64,000 nucleotides of DNA from Turnera subulata (Eukaryota > Streptophyta > Magnoliopsida > Malpighiales > Passifloraceae): the NCBI GenBank assembly GCA_028386065.3, contig JAKUCV010003092.1:235721-299720 (forward strand), given 5' to 3'. The notes under the pieces are model-generated. The model ran no database searches. It was not told where the DNA came from and was given only the letters and a program-made list of their open reading frames with translations. This document shows positions 35,165-47,312 of this stretch, in pieces. The stretch's first letter is position 1. The number at the start of each line of letters is the position of its first letter. Made by a program: the position numbers and the translations under genes.

Positions 35165-36850
35165 TTATGGCGTTGATGGGTGAAGAAGACAAATACGGTG
35201 ATGTAAGTGATAGCTTTGAGCTTTCTACTTGGCTATAAATTGGCAGAAAAGGACTAACACTTTATGAACAACTTGGCCAAGTGATGTGTTTCAGTTATGG
35301 TTAGTAAGATTTTCCGGACTCGTAAGGTTAAGATCGGAACAATGTAATCCGAGTAAATGAAATCATCAACAACTCTTACTGGTAATTATACGAAAAATAT
35401 ATGGAGGACCCGTGAGTATGACACGTAACCTTTTCAAAATTTACGCTGGCAATTATATTTTGTGGTCCTTTAGAATCTGGATCCAGGTTTTTATACTTTT
35501 GAAACTGTTTACCAAAAAGTAATGCATGGTCTATATAAGGAGAAAGAGATCATTCACTTTTAGGTATACAAAGCTGCAAAATCCTCACTGGAATTGCATT
35601 GTCCATACTGTAGTTAGTACATTATACAGTTCATCTTTTAGTCTTTTACTGCTACCAGATGATCTCAGCTTTCACTTCTATAGTTAGGTGTATATTCTCT
35701 CATAATTTCCATTGATCAACTTCATATATTTTCTTCCTTGAATGACCGGACGATCACCGTTCACCAAAAAAATATTACCTTATCTTAATCAATGGCTGAA
35801 GCCCTCCTTTTCTAAAAATTTAGCGGTGGAAATTCCGTACCTCGAGTTAGTACATGGTTTGTGTCCCTTTCCAATAAAGGCCCAGGCATGCAAGTGACCC
35901 TTTTCGCGTGGCCCGGCACCTAACCTACAAAAAATAATCAATTTCAACACCAATATGGGCTCTACGTAGTGAACTTTGGTGTCCTCTTATGATTGGATGC
36001 TTCTGGCGGGCATTTTATTTTTACCTTCTCGCATTGGCTGACAAAATTCGGGGATTGTTCTACCAAAATTCATGTTATTGAATTCTCAATTTTCACACAT
36101 GTCAGCTACGTACTTATGTTAAAACATTGACAGAAACTTATATTAATACGTAAATACTTTACTTAACATACTTTATGTTGATTTATGTAATTAAATGTAT
36201 ATCATTCGGGTGATCCTATGTTAGTTTAATATTTTTGTCGCTTTGGATTTAAAGAAAGTAATTAAATCATTGGATGATGCGTACAAATACCTAATATGCT
36301 AGATGCCTTGAACAGTACGAATATACATTTGGTGAATTTGTATTATTTTTTAATTCAAGTAAATGGATGAATTAATCTGAAGGTCCTATGTAGATTCCAA
36401 AAGTGGTGATTGATGGATGATTAAGATAAAAAAGGTAGGAGAGAGCCCATAACCCAATAGAAAGATCCTTCATTCTTTTATATTATCAAGTAACGGGAGA
36501 AACAATATATAAGAACTTGATCCAATAAAAGAAACAAAAGGAAAATAATAGTTGGATGTTCAAAAGGCAAGGAAGGTAACTAACCCTTCCACTTGCAAAA
36601 TTAAACTAATATAACGGGCTAGTTTCTTTGATTATGACAATCAGTGCACTCTTTTGGGGTTACTATATATTGGCCCAAGCCTCGGTTTTATGTACTTACT
36701 ATAATTTTGTTTGTCTGTTCAAAAGTTGTTTGATTGTCTATCTGCTATTTAGAGTTTGTCCTAATTAATTTAGATTCCATCTCTTCCACTCACACATAAG
36801 TGAGAGTGTTCAAAAAATACCAAATGCAAGAAATTTATTCTTGCTACAAC

Positions 36851-37849
36851 AGCAATAGTCATATAAGGAAATAGAACCGTGCGACCGACATACTGTGAGA
36901 GCGAAATGATATACACCTGTTAGGAATATATAGCCTCTCATCGAGAAGAAACCTGCAAGTAGATCAAAAAGAAGTATGCTAGTGCCCTAGATCATCTGAA
37001 TCACATTAGATATCATCCATAGAATCTCATCCATCAAAACGTGACGCAATGCAGCGTAATGCAATATAACGTAACGCAATGAAATGTATTCACAATTATA
37101 ACCGTATGTCATAACTGGTGCACCGGTGAATACAACGCTAATGTGATTCCGTCCATGGCCTTCCTCTTCTCACGATTCCCTTGACCCGGCTCAACTCGTT
37201 TTTCTAGACATGTCCCGCCAGACCGAATCCGTGTACATGGTCCTTAGGCAACATACTAAGATAGCGAACATCAAACCGAATCTTAAGTCTCTGATCGGAG
37301 TACTGAGGGCACAAAAGGTAGAGCCATCATAAAAGCTCCGGGTCTCACACAGCTAGGAGTTGAGATCACACTCTAGCTAACCCGTGGTCGACAAAACGCA
37401 CACATCGTATGAAACATGTGCTGCAACATTTTCTCCTTTCCCGTGGAGCATATGTCTTTTCCTCATAAGGAATGTTGTACAGATGATATTTAGACACCAC
37501 ATGTCTTCAAATTTGAGTTCCTCGATCTACACATCAACTTGAACTCACATCTGGCCCGCTAAGTAGACTCGGTGAACATGTTCTACCTGTTAAAATGACC
37601 TTCTATCATTATATAGTCGACAGTCATGATTTTAAGCCATAAGCTCTCAAATTATCCGTCTGATAATTTTGCTTAAAATCTGTCTCTTCTCCACTTATCA
37701 CTAAGATAAGGAGGCGGTTACCCGTGTGAAAGGGCTAACCTCGTGTCTACCCGACATACTCTTAAACAAATAAATGAAGAATGTTCATAACTTTCATCCA
37801 TATGTATGTATGCAAATCAACTTATTTGATAGCAAGAACATTAAACACT
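36851..37849. other. Transposon-like flank of the copia remnant, including a degenerate GTAACGCAATG repeat cluster
   Basis: This segment lies on the 3' side of the minus-strand copia pol remnant and may contain its 3' LTR, but no second LTR copy was found to prove it. At 37038-37085 short units of the type CGTRACGCAATG recur four to five times in tandem with changes. No gene was seen. Confidence 0.35.
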
Positions 37850-38922
37850 GGTTGTGAACTTTGGAAAAAAAGATAAGCATATAGTGAAGTACTTAAGCCT
37901 ACACAATTTTAATACCTAATGTGTTACATAAACGCATCTAATCACTTCTCTCTTATAAACAGATACTTCACTTCACAACCTTGCATACAACAATGCCATC
38001 TGCATAGTTATATCGGATGTCTACGTATTTGGTGAAACTAACCATTCTTGGCAATGGAAACTGCAGCTTCACTGTCATAGTTGACTAACACTATATCAGT
38101 GTTCTATGCAGTATCCATTACATAATCCAAGAACTTATTCAACCAAATAACTTCTAAATTGCCGAAGTGAGAGACACACACTTAGCCTCAATCGTAGTCA
38201 AGAATACACATGGTCATTTCTTACTACTTTATGATATGGCGCCATCATTTAGTAAGAACATATATATCTAGATGTAGACTTTTCTACCATCTAGATCTTT
38301 TCTACGACCAAGTCTTATGCATTCAACCAAGAAGGACCTTTTCCTACTTGGTGACAAAGATGTAATCAACAGACTTCTTTAGACATCCCATGATCCTTTC
38401 TAACTGCTTGTAATGTGCTAGGCCTAGGTCGGATTGACATCTATCTGTTAAGCCATTTGCTTAACCAATATCTAGTCTATCATACACCATAGTGTACAAC
38501 AAACTTCTGACTGTGCTCCGTTATGGAACTTGACTTATTCATCACACTTATCAAAAGCCTTAGGATACACGTTCTCTCAAAGTATGGCATTTATTAATAG
38601 GAGTTTAGATAGGATTACTTTGATGCAAAAAAATATTATTCCAAACTTTTATTAGCGCAATTCTCTTACGAGAAATACAATAATTTCTTGAAACAATATC
38701 TTGAAATCTTAATTTCAAGCTTATATACATTCTTTATCCATATCATCTATCTCAATTGAGATGACAACTAGGTTCGTTACCTTGTTGATTAACTCCATGT
38801 CATTTCTAGCTATAAGTATATCATATACATACCATATATAAATTGCAAACTTACTTGGTACATGCCATGAGGATCAGAAACCTTATGTTTGTGGTCTTCT
38901 TTAATGAAACACAATCTGTTAC
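37850..38922 (-). pseudogene. Degenerate Ty1-copia pol, RNase H and late RT part
   Basis: Read on the minus strand, broken frames give copia-like pieces: a YVDDMLI-like VYDILIARND close to 38.8 kb, and further 3' a short RNase H motif YDSEAAVSIAK near 38.07 kb. Many stops and frame breaks show it is long dead. It is the 3' portion of the element whose earlier RT part lies at 44719-45650; element A is inserted between the two. Confidence 0.6.
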
Positions 38923-40672
38923 TGTAACAGCCCGGGTAAAAATTTAAATTTTTATCGGGACTGTAAAAGTCTTTTTACAGCGATTTACCGAATGAATTAA
39001 TCTTGGGTAATTAATTTAAGGTAAATCGAGTGTCGTTTTTCGTAACCGAGGATTTTCCCGCGCTCGAGATTTTTTCGCGGATTTTACGGACCAAAGTTGG
39101 TATTTTTCGGGTTCTGGAATCCTCAGAAAAATCACACCGGAAAATAACTAAGGGGGTATCAGTTATTTTCTGGTCCGGACCAGACTCGCTCCAGACAAGC
39201 TGCATTATTGAAGCTTCACATGACGAATAGTAAAAAAATAGTTTAAAAGCAGGAAATCTGTGAAGAGGAAGGGAAAGGGGAAGAAGAGAAGAGAAAAAGA
39301 GAGAAAAGAAAGAAGAGAAAAAAAAAGAGAGAGGGAGAGAAAAAGAAAAGAAAAGAGAAAAAAACAAAAAAACACAACAGAAAAATTAAAAGCAGAGAGG
39401 GAGAGGAGAAAATGGGAAAAAAATGAAACGAAAAAAAAAGAAGAAACAGAAAAGAGAAAAAAGAAGAAAGAAAAAAAAAAAGAAAAGAAAAGGAAATCCA
39501 AAAAAAAAGAGAGAAAATATGAAAAATGACGAAAAACGGTTTTTGCACAGTCGTCACCTTCTTCCCCGAGCTCCCGTTCCTATTCACTCGAAGAGACCGA
39601 CGCCGCCCTTCGCTGCACCGACCACACCAGCAAGTCCTCCTTCCCGTCACGAGCTCAACCGCGCCTCTCGCGTCCTCTTCCGTCCACCGACGCGCCTCCA
39701 GGGAGCCTAGACCCGACGAAGATCTGACGGGTCTTCCTTCCCAGCGCCTCCTGCCTCCTGCAGCGCCGCCGAGCTCAGCCTTCTACCGCTCCTCGCGTCG
39801 CCAGTGTCGCCTCTTGCCTGTGCTCCCCTTCCCCCGCGCTCTCGCGCCGCTGCAAACCCGCAGGTAAGGTTGGGTGACCCGCGAGTGTTGTCCGGGTCGC
39901 GCCTGGGTCTGGATCCGGGTTGCGACCAGTTTCAGTTTTTAATTTAAAAAAAATGTATATAAATATATAAATGCTATTTTGAAGGTATTTAAACTCTGGA
40001 AAAAAATATCTATATATTATTTTGGAAACACAATAAGTTTTAATTATAGTATTTTTGAAAATATATATCTACTTTGATTCTTTGAAAATTTAGATAATTA
40101 TTATGTTGATATATAATGGTTTGGAAATGTATTTTGTCTTTAGAAAATATATATATGTATATTTATAATTCGTATTTATTTTCAGAAAATAAAGTTTATA
40201 TAATTATATTTTCTGAAAATATGGTTTTCTAATATAATAATATTTGGTAATTATATTATGGTAAGTAATCCTTATGAAAATTATTTTGGGAAAAGTATAA
40301 TTAATTTATGAAAATATTTTGAAAGGAGTTTTAATTAAAGTATGGTACCGAAATTATATTCGGATATACGTACGGTATAATATTTTCGGTAAAAGGAAAT
40401 AATAAAAGATATGAACCGGGATGGGTTTATTTTGCAGTATTGGCATCATAGCATACCGATTATGTGCATTTATGTGAGTATATTGTTTTGTTGTATAGGT
40501 TATGATATCGGGCAGTTTCCCGAGGAGCCGGCTTTGGACCGGTCATTGTCTTCGGAGTTGAGTAATTGGCTAAGGTGAGGATGGATTTCCTTCAATATGT
40601 GCCTGTATTACTCGGTTGTTGTGTTTGATGATTGTTGCACTGTTGAGTGTTGCATTTGTTGTGGTTTGTTTC

Positions 40673-41055
40673 GGGATGTTTATCCTAGTGCTTTGACTGA
40701 TTTTGGGATGTTAATTCCCGTGCATTGAGTATTTGGGTGTTTAACACTGTGTCTTTTTTTTATTAAGTATAAAGGATTAAATAATAAATGTGAAAAGGAT
40801 GTCGATCCTCGGTTTTGGATAGGGATTTCTATCCCGGTGTTTTGGTTCGGAATGTTGATCCCTGAGATTTGGTTCTGGATGATGATGATATAATTTTCAC
40901 GTGGTAAGTAGTGGTACGACTCGATGGTTTAAGACTGTTTTGTGGTGGCCATGATCTGGGTCACTTGTGATAAGCATGTCTATACTTGGGATGTCTATCC
41001 CGTGATTATATTTGGGATGTCTATCCCTGGGTTACTATTTTGGGATGTCGATCCC
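40673..41055. repeat. Array of GGGATGTCTATCCC palindromes in element A
   Basis: Eight or so variants of a 14-15 bp inverted repeat, for example GGGATGTTTATCCT (40673), GGGATTTCTATCCC (40822), GGGATGTCTATCCC (40988 and 41014) and GGGATGTCGATCCC (41042). Element C has the same motif at about 49617-49687. Confidence 0.8.
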
Positions 41056-41600
41056 TGGGCTCTCTTGGATTTGATCTGGCACCCGAAATATGTTGATAAC
41101 CAGGTTTGACCCCTAGCTTTTCCGTGACGGGGCCCGGAAAGATAAAATTAGAAAATGGATTTTTGTTTTAAGTTTTTTTGGTCTTGGACCAGTTTTGGGT
41201 CGAGTCTTATGGATTGGTATATTTTGGCTGTTATGCCTGTTTTCGACCTTGAGTAATTTATAGTGTTGCATATTGATTGTCTATCCATGGTGGTGGGCAC
41301 TTCGGACTCACCCCTCACCTGCGGGCTTTCATCCCGTAGGTTGAGTTATTTGTGGTTCAGGTATGTTGCATTCCAGACAGGCTGCGGCGTTATCCCTTGG
41401 ACAGGACTCGGATCCATTAGTTTGCATCAGTGTCGCATACAGTGTCTTTGTGAGTTATTAAGTCTTCCGCTGTGCTATTTATTGCTATTGTTTGGCCATT
41501 GGGCCGGTTATGATGTTATTGATGTTTTTATTTTGGGCTGTTGAGCCCGAGTTTCTATTGTATACACTGTATGCTGGGCTTTGTTTGGTCGGGACGTTAC

Positions 41601-44600
41601 TGTAACGCCCCGAATTTTCATAATTTGATTTTCGAAATTTTCGAAAATTTTATTCCGATTTTGCCCTTGAGGAATCTCCGGATTTTGAGCAAGGAAATAA
41701 ATTATTTTACCTTGGTTATATCTGAATTAAGTGGTTAGTACGTCGGGTTCGGCTTTCGTTGGAGTTAAATCGGGTTTCGGTGTTGAGAATTAAACCTAGA
41801 TGTAGTTTCACCGAAACTACGTCGTTTTGGTAACTGTTTAAAAAAAAAAATAAAATGGCGCGTTGACCAGGCAGGGGTTGACCGCGCCTAAGCGGACGAC
41901 GGGTCGTCCACTAGGGCGGCCAACCCTAGCCAGTCCCTTTTCTTTTCTCCTCTTCTTCTCTTTTCTTTTTTCTTTCTCTTCCTCCTCGCCGCCGCTTCTA
42001 CCTCTCTTCTTTCTTCCTTCTCTCTCTCTCTCCCTCATCTTTCTCTCCCTCTCCATCTCGTCATCACCTACACCTCAACCCCCTGTCCTCCACGCCCGTC
42101 ATTTTTCTTTCCCTCAGGTCGCCATCGCCATCACCAAGGGTTGTAGAAGGGACCGAGAGGAGGCCCGACCGTGTGTGACGAGGAGCACTGGGAATCGCTC
42201 CCGTCTTCCTCGCGTTACCGGTAAGTCTAATCTCTCCCTCGTTTTCTCTTCTCCTCCATCTCGGCTTGTGGGTTGCTGTTGTTGATGCTTCTTGTTTTCT
42301 TGGTTTGTTTTTGGTGGGGTTCGTGTGGGTTGATGTTCGGTGGCGGGTTCGTGGGGTTGGTGTCGTGGTGTTTTCCGGTTGATGTCGCGGCTGTGGTGGT
42401 TGTTGTCGGCGACGAATCGACCGTGTTTTGTTCTAACAGTGGGTGCGTGTTGGCTCGGCTGGTGGTTAGGTGGGTGTTGCCGGCGGTTGTTGTAGACGGG
42501 TGAGGTTGGTGCTCGGGTGTGCTGTGCGTGCGCGTGTGTGTGTGTGTTTTCCTCCGGGCAGAGGTGGTTCAAGGCTCGGGTTTGGTTCCTGGGCAGAGAA
42601 TTCCGGTAAGCTTCCGGTGACTACCTTTCGTATTAATTCGTTTTTGGTTTCTTGGAAGTGTTGTGTTGTTGAATTGGATGTTTGGGGGATTGTGACATAT
42701 TCGTGCTGGTGGTTTTGGGGAATTCCGGCGAGTTCACCGGAATCCGGCGAAGGCTCAGGAATTTTCCGGCGAAGCTCAGGAATATTCCGACGAAGGTTCG
42801 GGTTTTGATTCTGGCATTTAACGGTATACTTGATGTATAATTTATGTTATTCATGGCATGTACTTATTATATTCGGATTGGGTTATGTAATATTGATAAT
42901 GTACATAGTAGAAATCGAGAACGGGAATTATGTGGAACATAACCGGGAATTTACCGACACGGGTAGAACCTTAGGCCGGGAACCTTTGGGATCGAATTGA
43001 CCTTGGACTTAAGTAACGGGCTTTGAGCCCAATCCTATAATTGGTTAAATAAGGACTTAAGGAAGTGGGCCTTAGGCCCGGAAATTGAATTTGGGCTTAG
43101 ATTGGGCTTTAGGCCGGAAACTCGTAAAGGACATAATGAGCGGGCCATAGGCCCGGGAACTACTTATTGGACTTAGTTGGGCGTAAGCCCGGTGAACCTT
43201 AGGTCCCGATACTCGGAGATAGGTGAGATAAACCCCATGTCGGGCTTAGACCCGGGAATTTCATAATTGGCTAACTAGGGACGGGTTTAACTCAGTTGAG
43301 CATTATAGTTACATGCATGCACATTTTTATTGTAATTGTTTGTAATTTGTTGTGTGTGCCGGTATTCAGGCACGGGTAACACCTGGGGAGCTGGAGGATC
43401 TGTTTTGGGAAAAGCTCCACAGGACAATCGTCGTTGAGGTGACTTTATACGTCTTTTTATGTCTGTATGCATGAGCTTGTTGGATTGGTCTGTATGAGTT
43501 GCATGCTTGTTTGCTAACATGTTGTGATCCGTATTGTGTGCCTAAGTGTACCTTTTGCTTATGAGCTGGATATTTGGTTTGTTATGGATTATAACATGTG
43601 GTGTGATTCTGGGTGTTTTGTGTGATGTATTGTGGGTCGGAGACCCGGTTATCTGATTGAGTTGTTTTTATCACACAACCCTGTTAAATCACAATCTTTT
43701 GGCACACATGAACTCATAATTTGTGAATAAGAATAATGTACAGTAGAAGTTAGGCTACTGTGTGTTGATGACCGGTTGGTTCGAGCGGGAAGTGATACCC
43801 CTCGGGTTTGCTTGTGGAATAGCAAGTGTTATGCGGATTTGCATATGGGTATGTAATGACCGGTTCTACCTCCCTCCTTCTACCTCCCCCTTTCTACCTC
43901 CCTCTTTCTCTCTGTCTCTCTCTCTCTCTATGGATTTATTTGGGCTTCGTGCCTGGTTTTAATTGGGCTTATGCCTGGTTGTCTCATGAGACGGGACCGA
44001 GCTCGACGCACACAGTAGGGGGCCCTGAATAATAAATATATAATAAGAAAACTTAACACACAACAGATGGAGAATAATGAATTGTTTGCTTGAATGTCTT
44101 GGCATGTTAGTACTGATTGTCGTATGTTGCTTACTTGTCTTGTATCTCTTCTTTCCTTTCGAACTTGATCTGCACACCTTCATAATTAGATTTATATTGC
44201 TCACTGAGTAGGCGACTCACATAATTGCCAACGTTGTTTTTCAGACTTTAGTTAGCGTGCAGTCACTTTCCATCCTTCCAGAGTACGGACGTGGTTATCT
44301 CAGCAGGTAGCTGTGCTTCTTCTCCCGGTTGGATCCATAGAGCCGACTTGCATCTCATTTTGACTTTTGTTTTATTTTATCTTTATCTCCCGCTGCACTG
44401 GATTCTAATGAGATGTCATTCTGATTTTTGTCTATTTTATCGGCGGGATGCCGGGATTTGGTTTTGATGATGTTTCGGCAGGATGCCGGGTTGTCTTGTG
44501 GCTTGTTAAGCCGGATTGTTTTGTTCTTTATGATATCTCGTTTTATTGAGAATTTTGGATAATGTTTTTGATATTGAATTTCGTGTCCTGGGTTTCAAGA

Positions 44601-44662
44601 GTATTTTGGAAATTTCCTTGAGTTTAAGTATTTTATTGTTAAATTGGGACACGGGTGTTTCA
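41601..44662 (+). mobile_element. LTR-like element B (3062 bp) nested in A, with GTTAC target duplication
   Basis: Starts TGTAACGCCCCGAATTTTC and ends GGGACACGGGTGTTTCA. It is flanked by perfect GTTAC copies at 41596-41600 and 44663-44667. TG..CA ends with a 5-bp duplication are the signature of LTR retrotransposon integration. Its order of parts parallels A and C: a GC-rich segment ending at a donor-like ACCG|GTAAGT (42221), an exon-like open segment at 43370-43438 bounded by CAG and GTGAC, and many short GGGC..GCCC palindromes (43018-43253). No polymerase or gag was found; it is probably a solo LTR of a related subfamily. Confidence 0.75.
43018..43253. repeat. Array of short GGGC-N4-5-GCCC palindromes in element B
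   Basis: At least six units are seen, including GGGCTTTGAGCCC (43018), GGGCCTTAGGCCC (43067), GGGCTTTAGGCC (43104), GGGCCATAGGCCC (43142), GGGCGTAAGCCC (43179) and GGGCTTAGACCC (43242). Each could fold as a tiny hairpin in RNA. Spacing is about 37-63 bp. Confidence 0.8.
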
Positions 44663-44718
44663 GTTACAGTTCCGACACGTGTTTACTATGTACGGTAATT
44701 ACGGGTCGGGGCGCTTCA

Positions 44719-45650
44719 ATTTCATTCAATCTCCATTGGGAAAGGCATTATTACATTCGTTTGACGTAATCCAAGGTTTAAGTTTGACATAATAGCTAGA
44801 AACATCCATACATAGGTAAAACTCACAGAAATTGAGATTGACTCTTGTAATCTATCTCTTTCTGTAGTGTACTTTTTACCTATTAGTTGAGTCTTAAATT
44901 TCTCAACTATGCCACTAGCCTTAAGCTTCTTTTTGAGAACACATTTGTTCCCATTGGCATTGTGTCCTTCAATAAGATCAATCAGTTCTTAAACTTTATT
45001 GACTCTCATTGACTCCATCTTTTCTTCAATTGGCTTTATCCATTTTTCTTTAGAAGGATTTTGAGGCAGCCTCTTCTAGGCTCATCATATAGGAATATCA
45101 TAAAAGACCTACTATCTTTGATGTCAAATCATCAAAGACATTCTTTTATGAGAATCACACTAAATTGTGATCTAGGTATGTTGTTCCCATTTGGATCAAC
45201 ATGGCTCCCACTAGGATTAAAACGCTAATCTCGTTCCTACTTAGAACAAGATCTATCTTTATCGCTCCCACTTGGAACAACAAGATTACTTTTATTCGGA
45301 CTTGATGATGAGGAAGTTTATTGATGAGAAACTAATTCATCATCTGTAAAAAATCCTCCCACTTGAATAAAGTAATCATTGCACGTCTTAATCCTCTTCC
45401 TCAAATAAAGATAGGCCTTAACCTACCTCACCCTTCTTAGGAAACTCATTCACAAATAATGTAACATCTGTTGGTTTAAACTCAGTTACACTCCCATTGT
45501 TCTGTTGACTTATAAACATATAACCTTTGAGGTTAGTAAGTATCTCATAAGACACTTGTCTTCCTCTGAAGGCACATCTTGCCAGGTAGAGAGGAATAAT
45601 GTTTAGGACACCTACTTGATGTCCTAGAAGCGGACGTAGAAGATCTTGGA
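44719..45650 (-). pseudogene. Degenerate Ty1-copia pol, integrase end and early RT part
   Basis: On the minus strand, broken frames give FKPTDVTLFVNE, then the RT entry EEKMESMRVNKVWEL-like and NGNKCVLKKKLKASGIVEKF, then LAIMSNLNLGLRQTNV. These correspond to the typical copia sequence around the RT start and the MDVKTAFLNG region. It stops at the right border of element A and continues at 38922 downwards. Stops are frequent. Confidence 0.65.
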
Positions 45651-47075
45651 GTCCAGGTCTTGATCTACCGGTCGTGAAGAGTTGTCATGGTGTGTCAGAT
45701 CAACCCCTGTAGTCTTCACGGCCTAAACCTCTCTTCTAGAGCTGTGTATATGGTATGCGTGGTGTAATCTAGGCACCCTTTGTATATACTATCCGTGGCC
45801 TTTATGCCATAGTATAATATGTATATATAAAAAGTAAATTAGAGTTACAAGTGAGCATCCAACTTATGGGTGGACCTAGTGAGCCCCACTACCTCAAGTG
45901 GACCTCCATATAATATAACCCAACACCATCCAAATTGTATATATAGCAGATGAGTCTCATAACTAGGAGGAATTTTCTGCAATCTTGTTTAAAGGAAACC
46001 AAAATAGTTGCACTCGAACCAACATATGTACATCGGCATCTGCCATTGGTTTTCTAACTTACTTTTTTCTTTTCAGCAAGAACAATAGAACGTTTCGTTA
46101 TTGTGGAATTTAGATTAGACAATTAAATTAAGCATGGTACTGAATATATATACTGTTGGCTTGGGTTTCTTGTTTCTCCAATTCATAGAAAAGCATAAAC
46201 TTGCAAGACGACGCGTGCATGGGAAAAAGAAATCAAAGTTTGTGCTTTGATTCATGAATCGGCCTTATCCATCAAAAAAATATTATTTTTTGTTTGGTTG
46301 AGATGGAGTAGCAGCTCACGATAATTGTCGTCAATTGGTTGAAGGCAACGGTACTGACGTAAAAGGTGCAAAATTTTTAATTATATGCTCTTAAAGCCGA
46401 CAATGGTACAATCCTTTTCGTTTATGGTCATTTGATTTGAGCTGTTCTTTTGTTCGGATGCTCTAATTAGTTGTTTGACTCTTAAGAATACATATGAATA
46501 ATCTAAGTCTGGGTTGAAATTTAAACGTCTGATCAATATTGTCTTATTTTCCTTTTTTTTGCTTTTACTATTTTTAATCCCTGGAGGGAGGAGCATAGTA
46601 ACAAGATTATCGAGAAATCATAGGTAGGACGAATATTCAATTTTCTTTTGGTAACAGAATCTTTCAATCTTTTGTTACACGAGTGGTGGTGACACATGTA
46701 TATATGAATAAAAATACGCAAGTAAATGGTACTGATGCTAATGGTGAATGGTTAGCTGGTTATTGTCCTCTCCATTACATGCTAAATTGTGACGACTTTT
46801 TGTTGGAGCATGGAACTTTGGGTCCTGCTCCTGCAGCAAGAGTTTCAGGGTAGACGAGGCACTGCTCTTCTTCGGGCTGTTTAATAAATAATAATTACTT
46901 AATACCTATATAAACCAGTATGGTTTTGCTGGAGGAATATGCCGCCATGCAAAACAAGATTACACATAGAGGACCTTAATTTAACAGCCGCTTTATACGG
47001 AGCGTATCGTAGTAATTAGCAGTCTTAAACAAAGCGTTAATTAAGTGTGGTCTAGTTAAAGATAAGATTGGTTGA
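45651..47075. other. Intergenic or decayed-repeat region; nothing further recognised
   Basis: Part of this may be the 5' end of the copia remnant, but no gag or LTR pair was recognised. The rest is AT-rich with no coding signal. Confidence 0.45.
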
Positions 47076-47312
47076 TTTTTTTTTTGTCGAAACATATATT
47101 TCATTAATTATAAAATAAAATACACTTGGATAGAAGCTAGAGTCATCAATTCTAGGACTTCAAGAAAATTACAAGTGCACAAGTAAAAAGAATACAACAA
47201 AATAAACATATAACAGAAACTAAGCAATCGAACAACACAAAGCAACAACTGATACCAATCTTCCGTGGAGTAAATCTGCAAGGACTTCGTAGACATGAGT
47301 GTGGCCCGAAAA

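Larger units (their letters stand above)
33802..36850. other. Intergenic region; no gene recognised
   Basis: AT-rich sequence upstream of the boron transporter promoter, with poly(T) near 34.37 kb, poly(A) near 35.13 kb and two candidate A-tail insertion scars. No coding exon or RNA gene was recognised. Confidence 0.55.
38923..44718 (+). mobile_element. LTR-like element A (about 2.73 kb without its nested insertion)
   Basis: Starts TGTAACAGCCCGGGTAAA and ends TACGGGTCGGGGCGCTTCA, nearly identical to the ends of element C. It interrupts a copia pol on the minus strand and is itself interrupted by element B at 41601-44662. The flanking pentamers (GTTAC left, ATTTC right) do not match cleanly, so the target duplication has decayed or a boundary has moved. 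Internally it has a purine-rich tract (about 39255-39530), a GC-rich segment ending at a donor-like CGCAG|GTAAGG (39864), a short exon-like segment at 40499-40574, an array of GGGATGTCTATCCC palindromes (40673-41055) and a hairpin at 41317-41341. No gag or pol was found, so it is probably a solo LTR or a non-autonomous element. Confidence 0.7.

Noticed and set aside
39205..39650. Minus-strand Phe/Ser-rich and plus-strand Lys/Arg-rich open frames
   Set aside because: They are produced by a long purine-only tract inside element A, so they are low-complexity artefacts.
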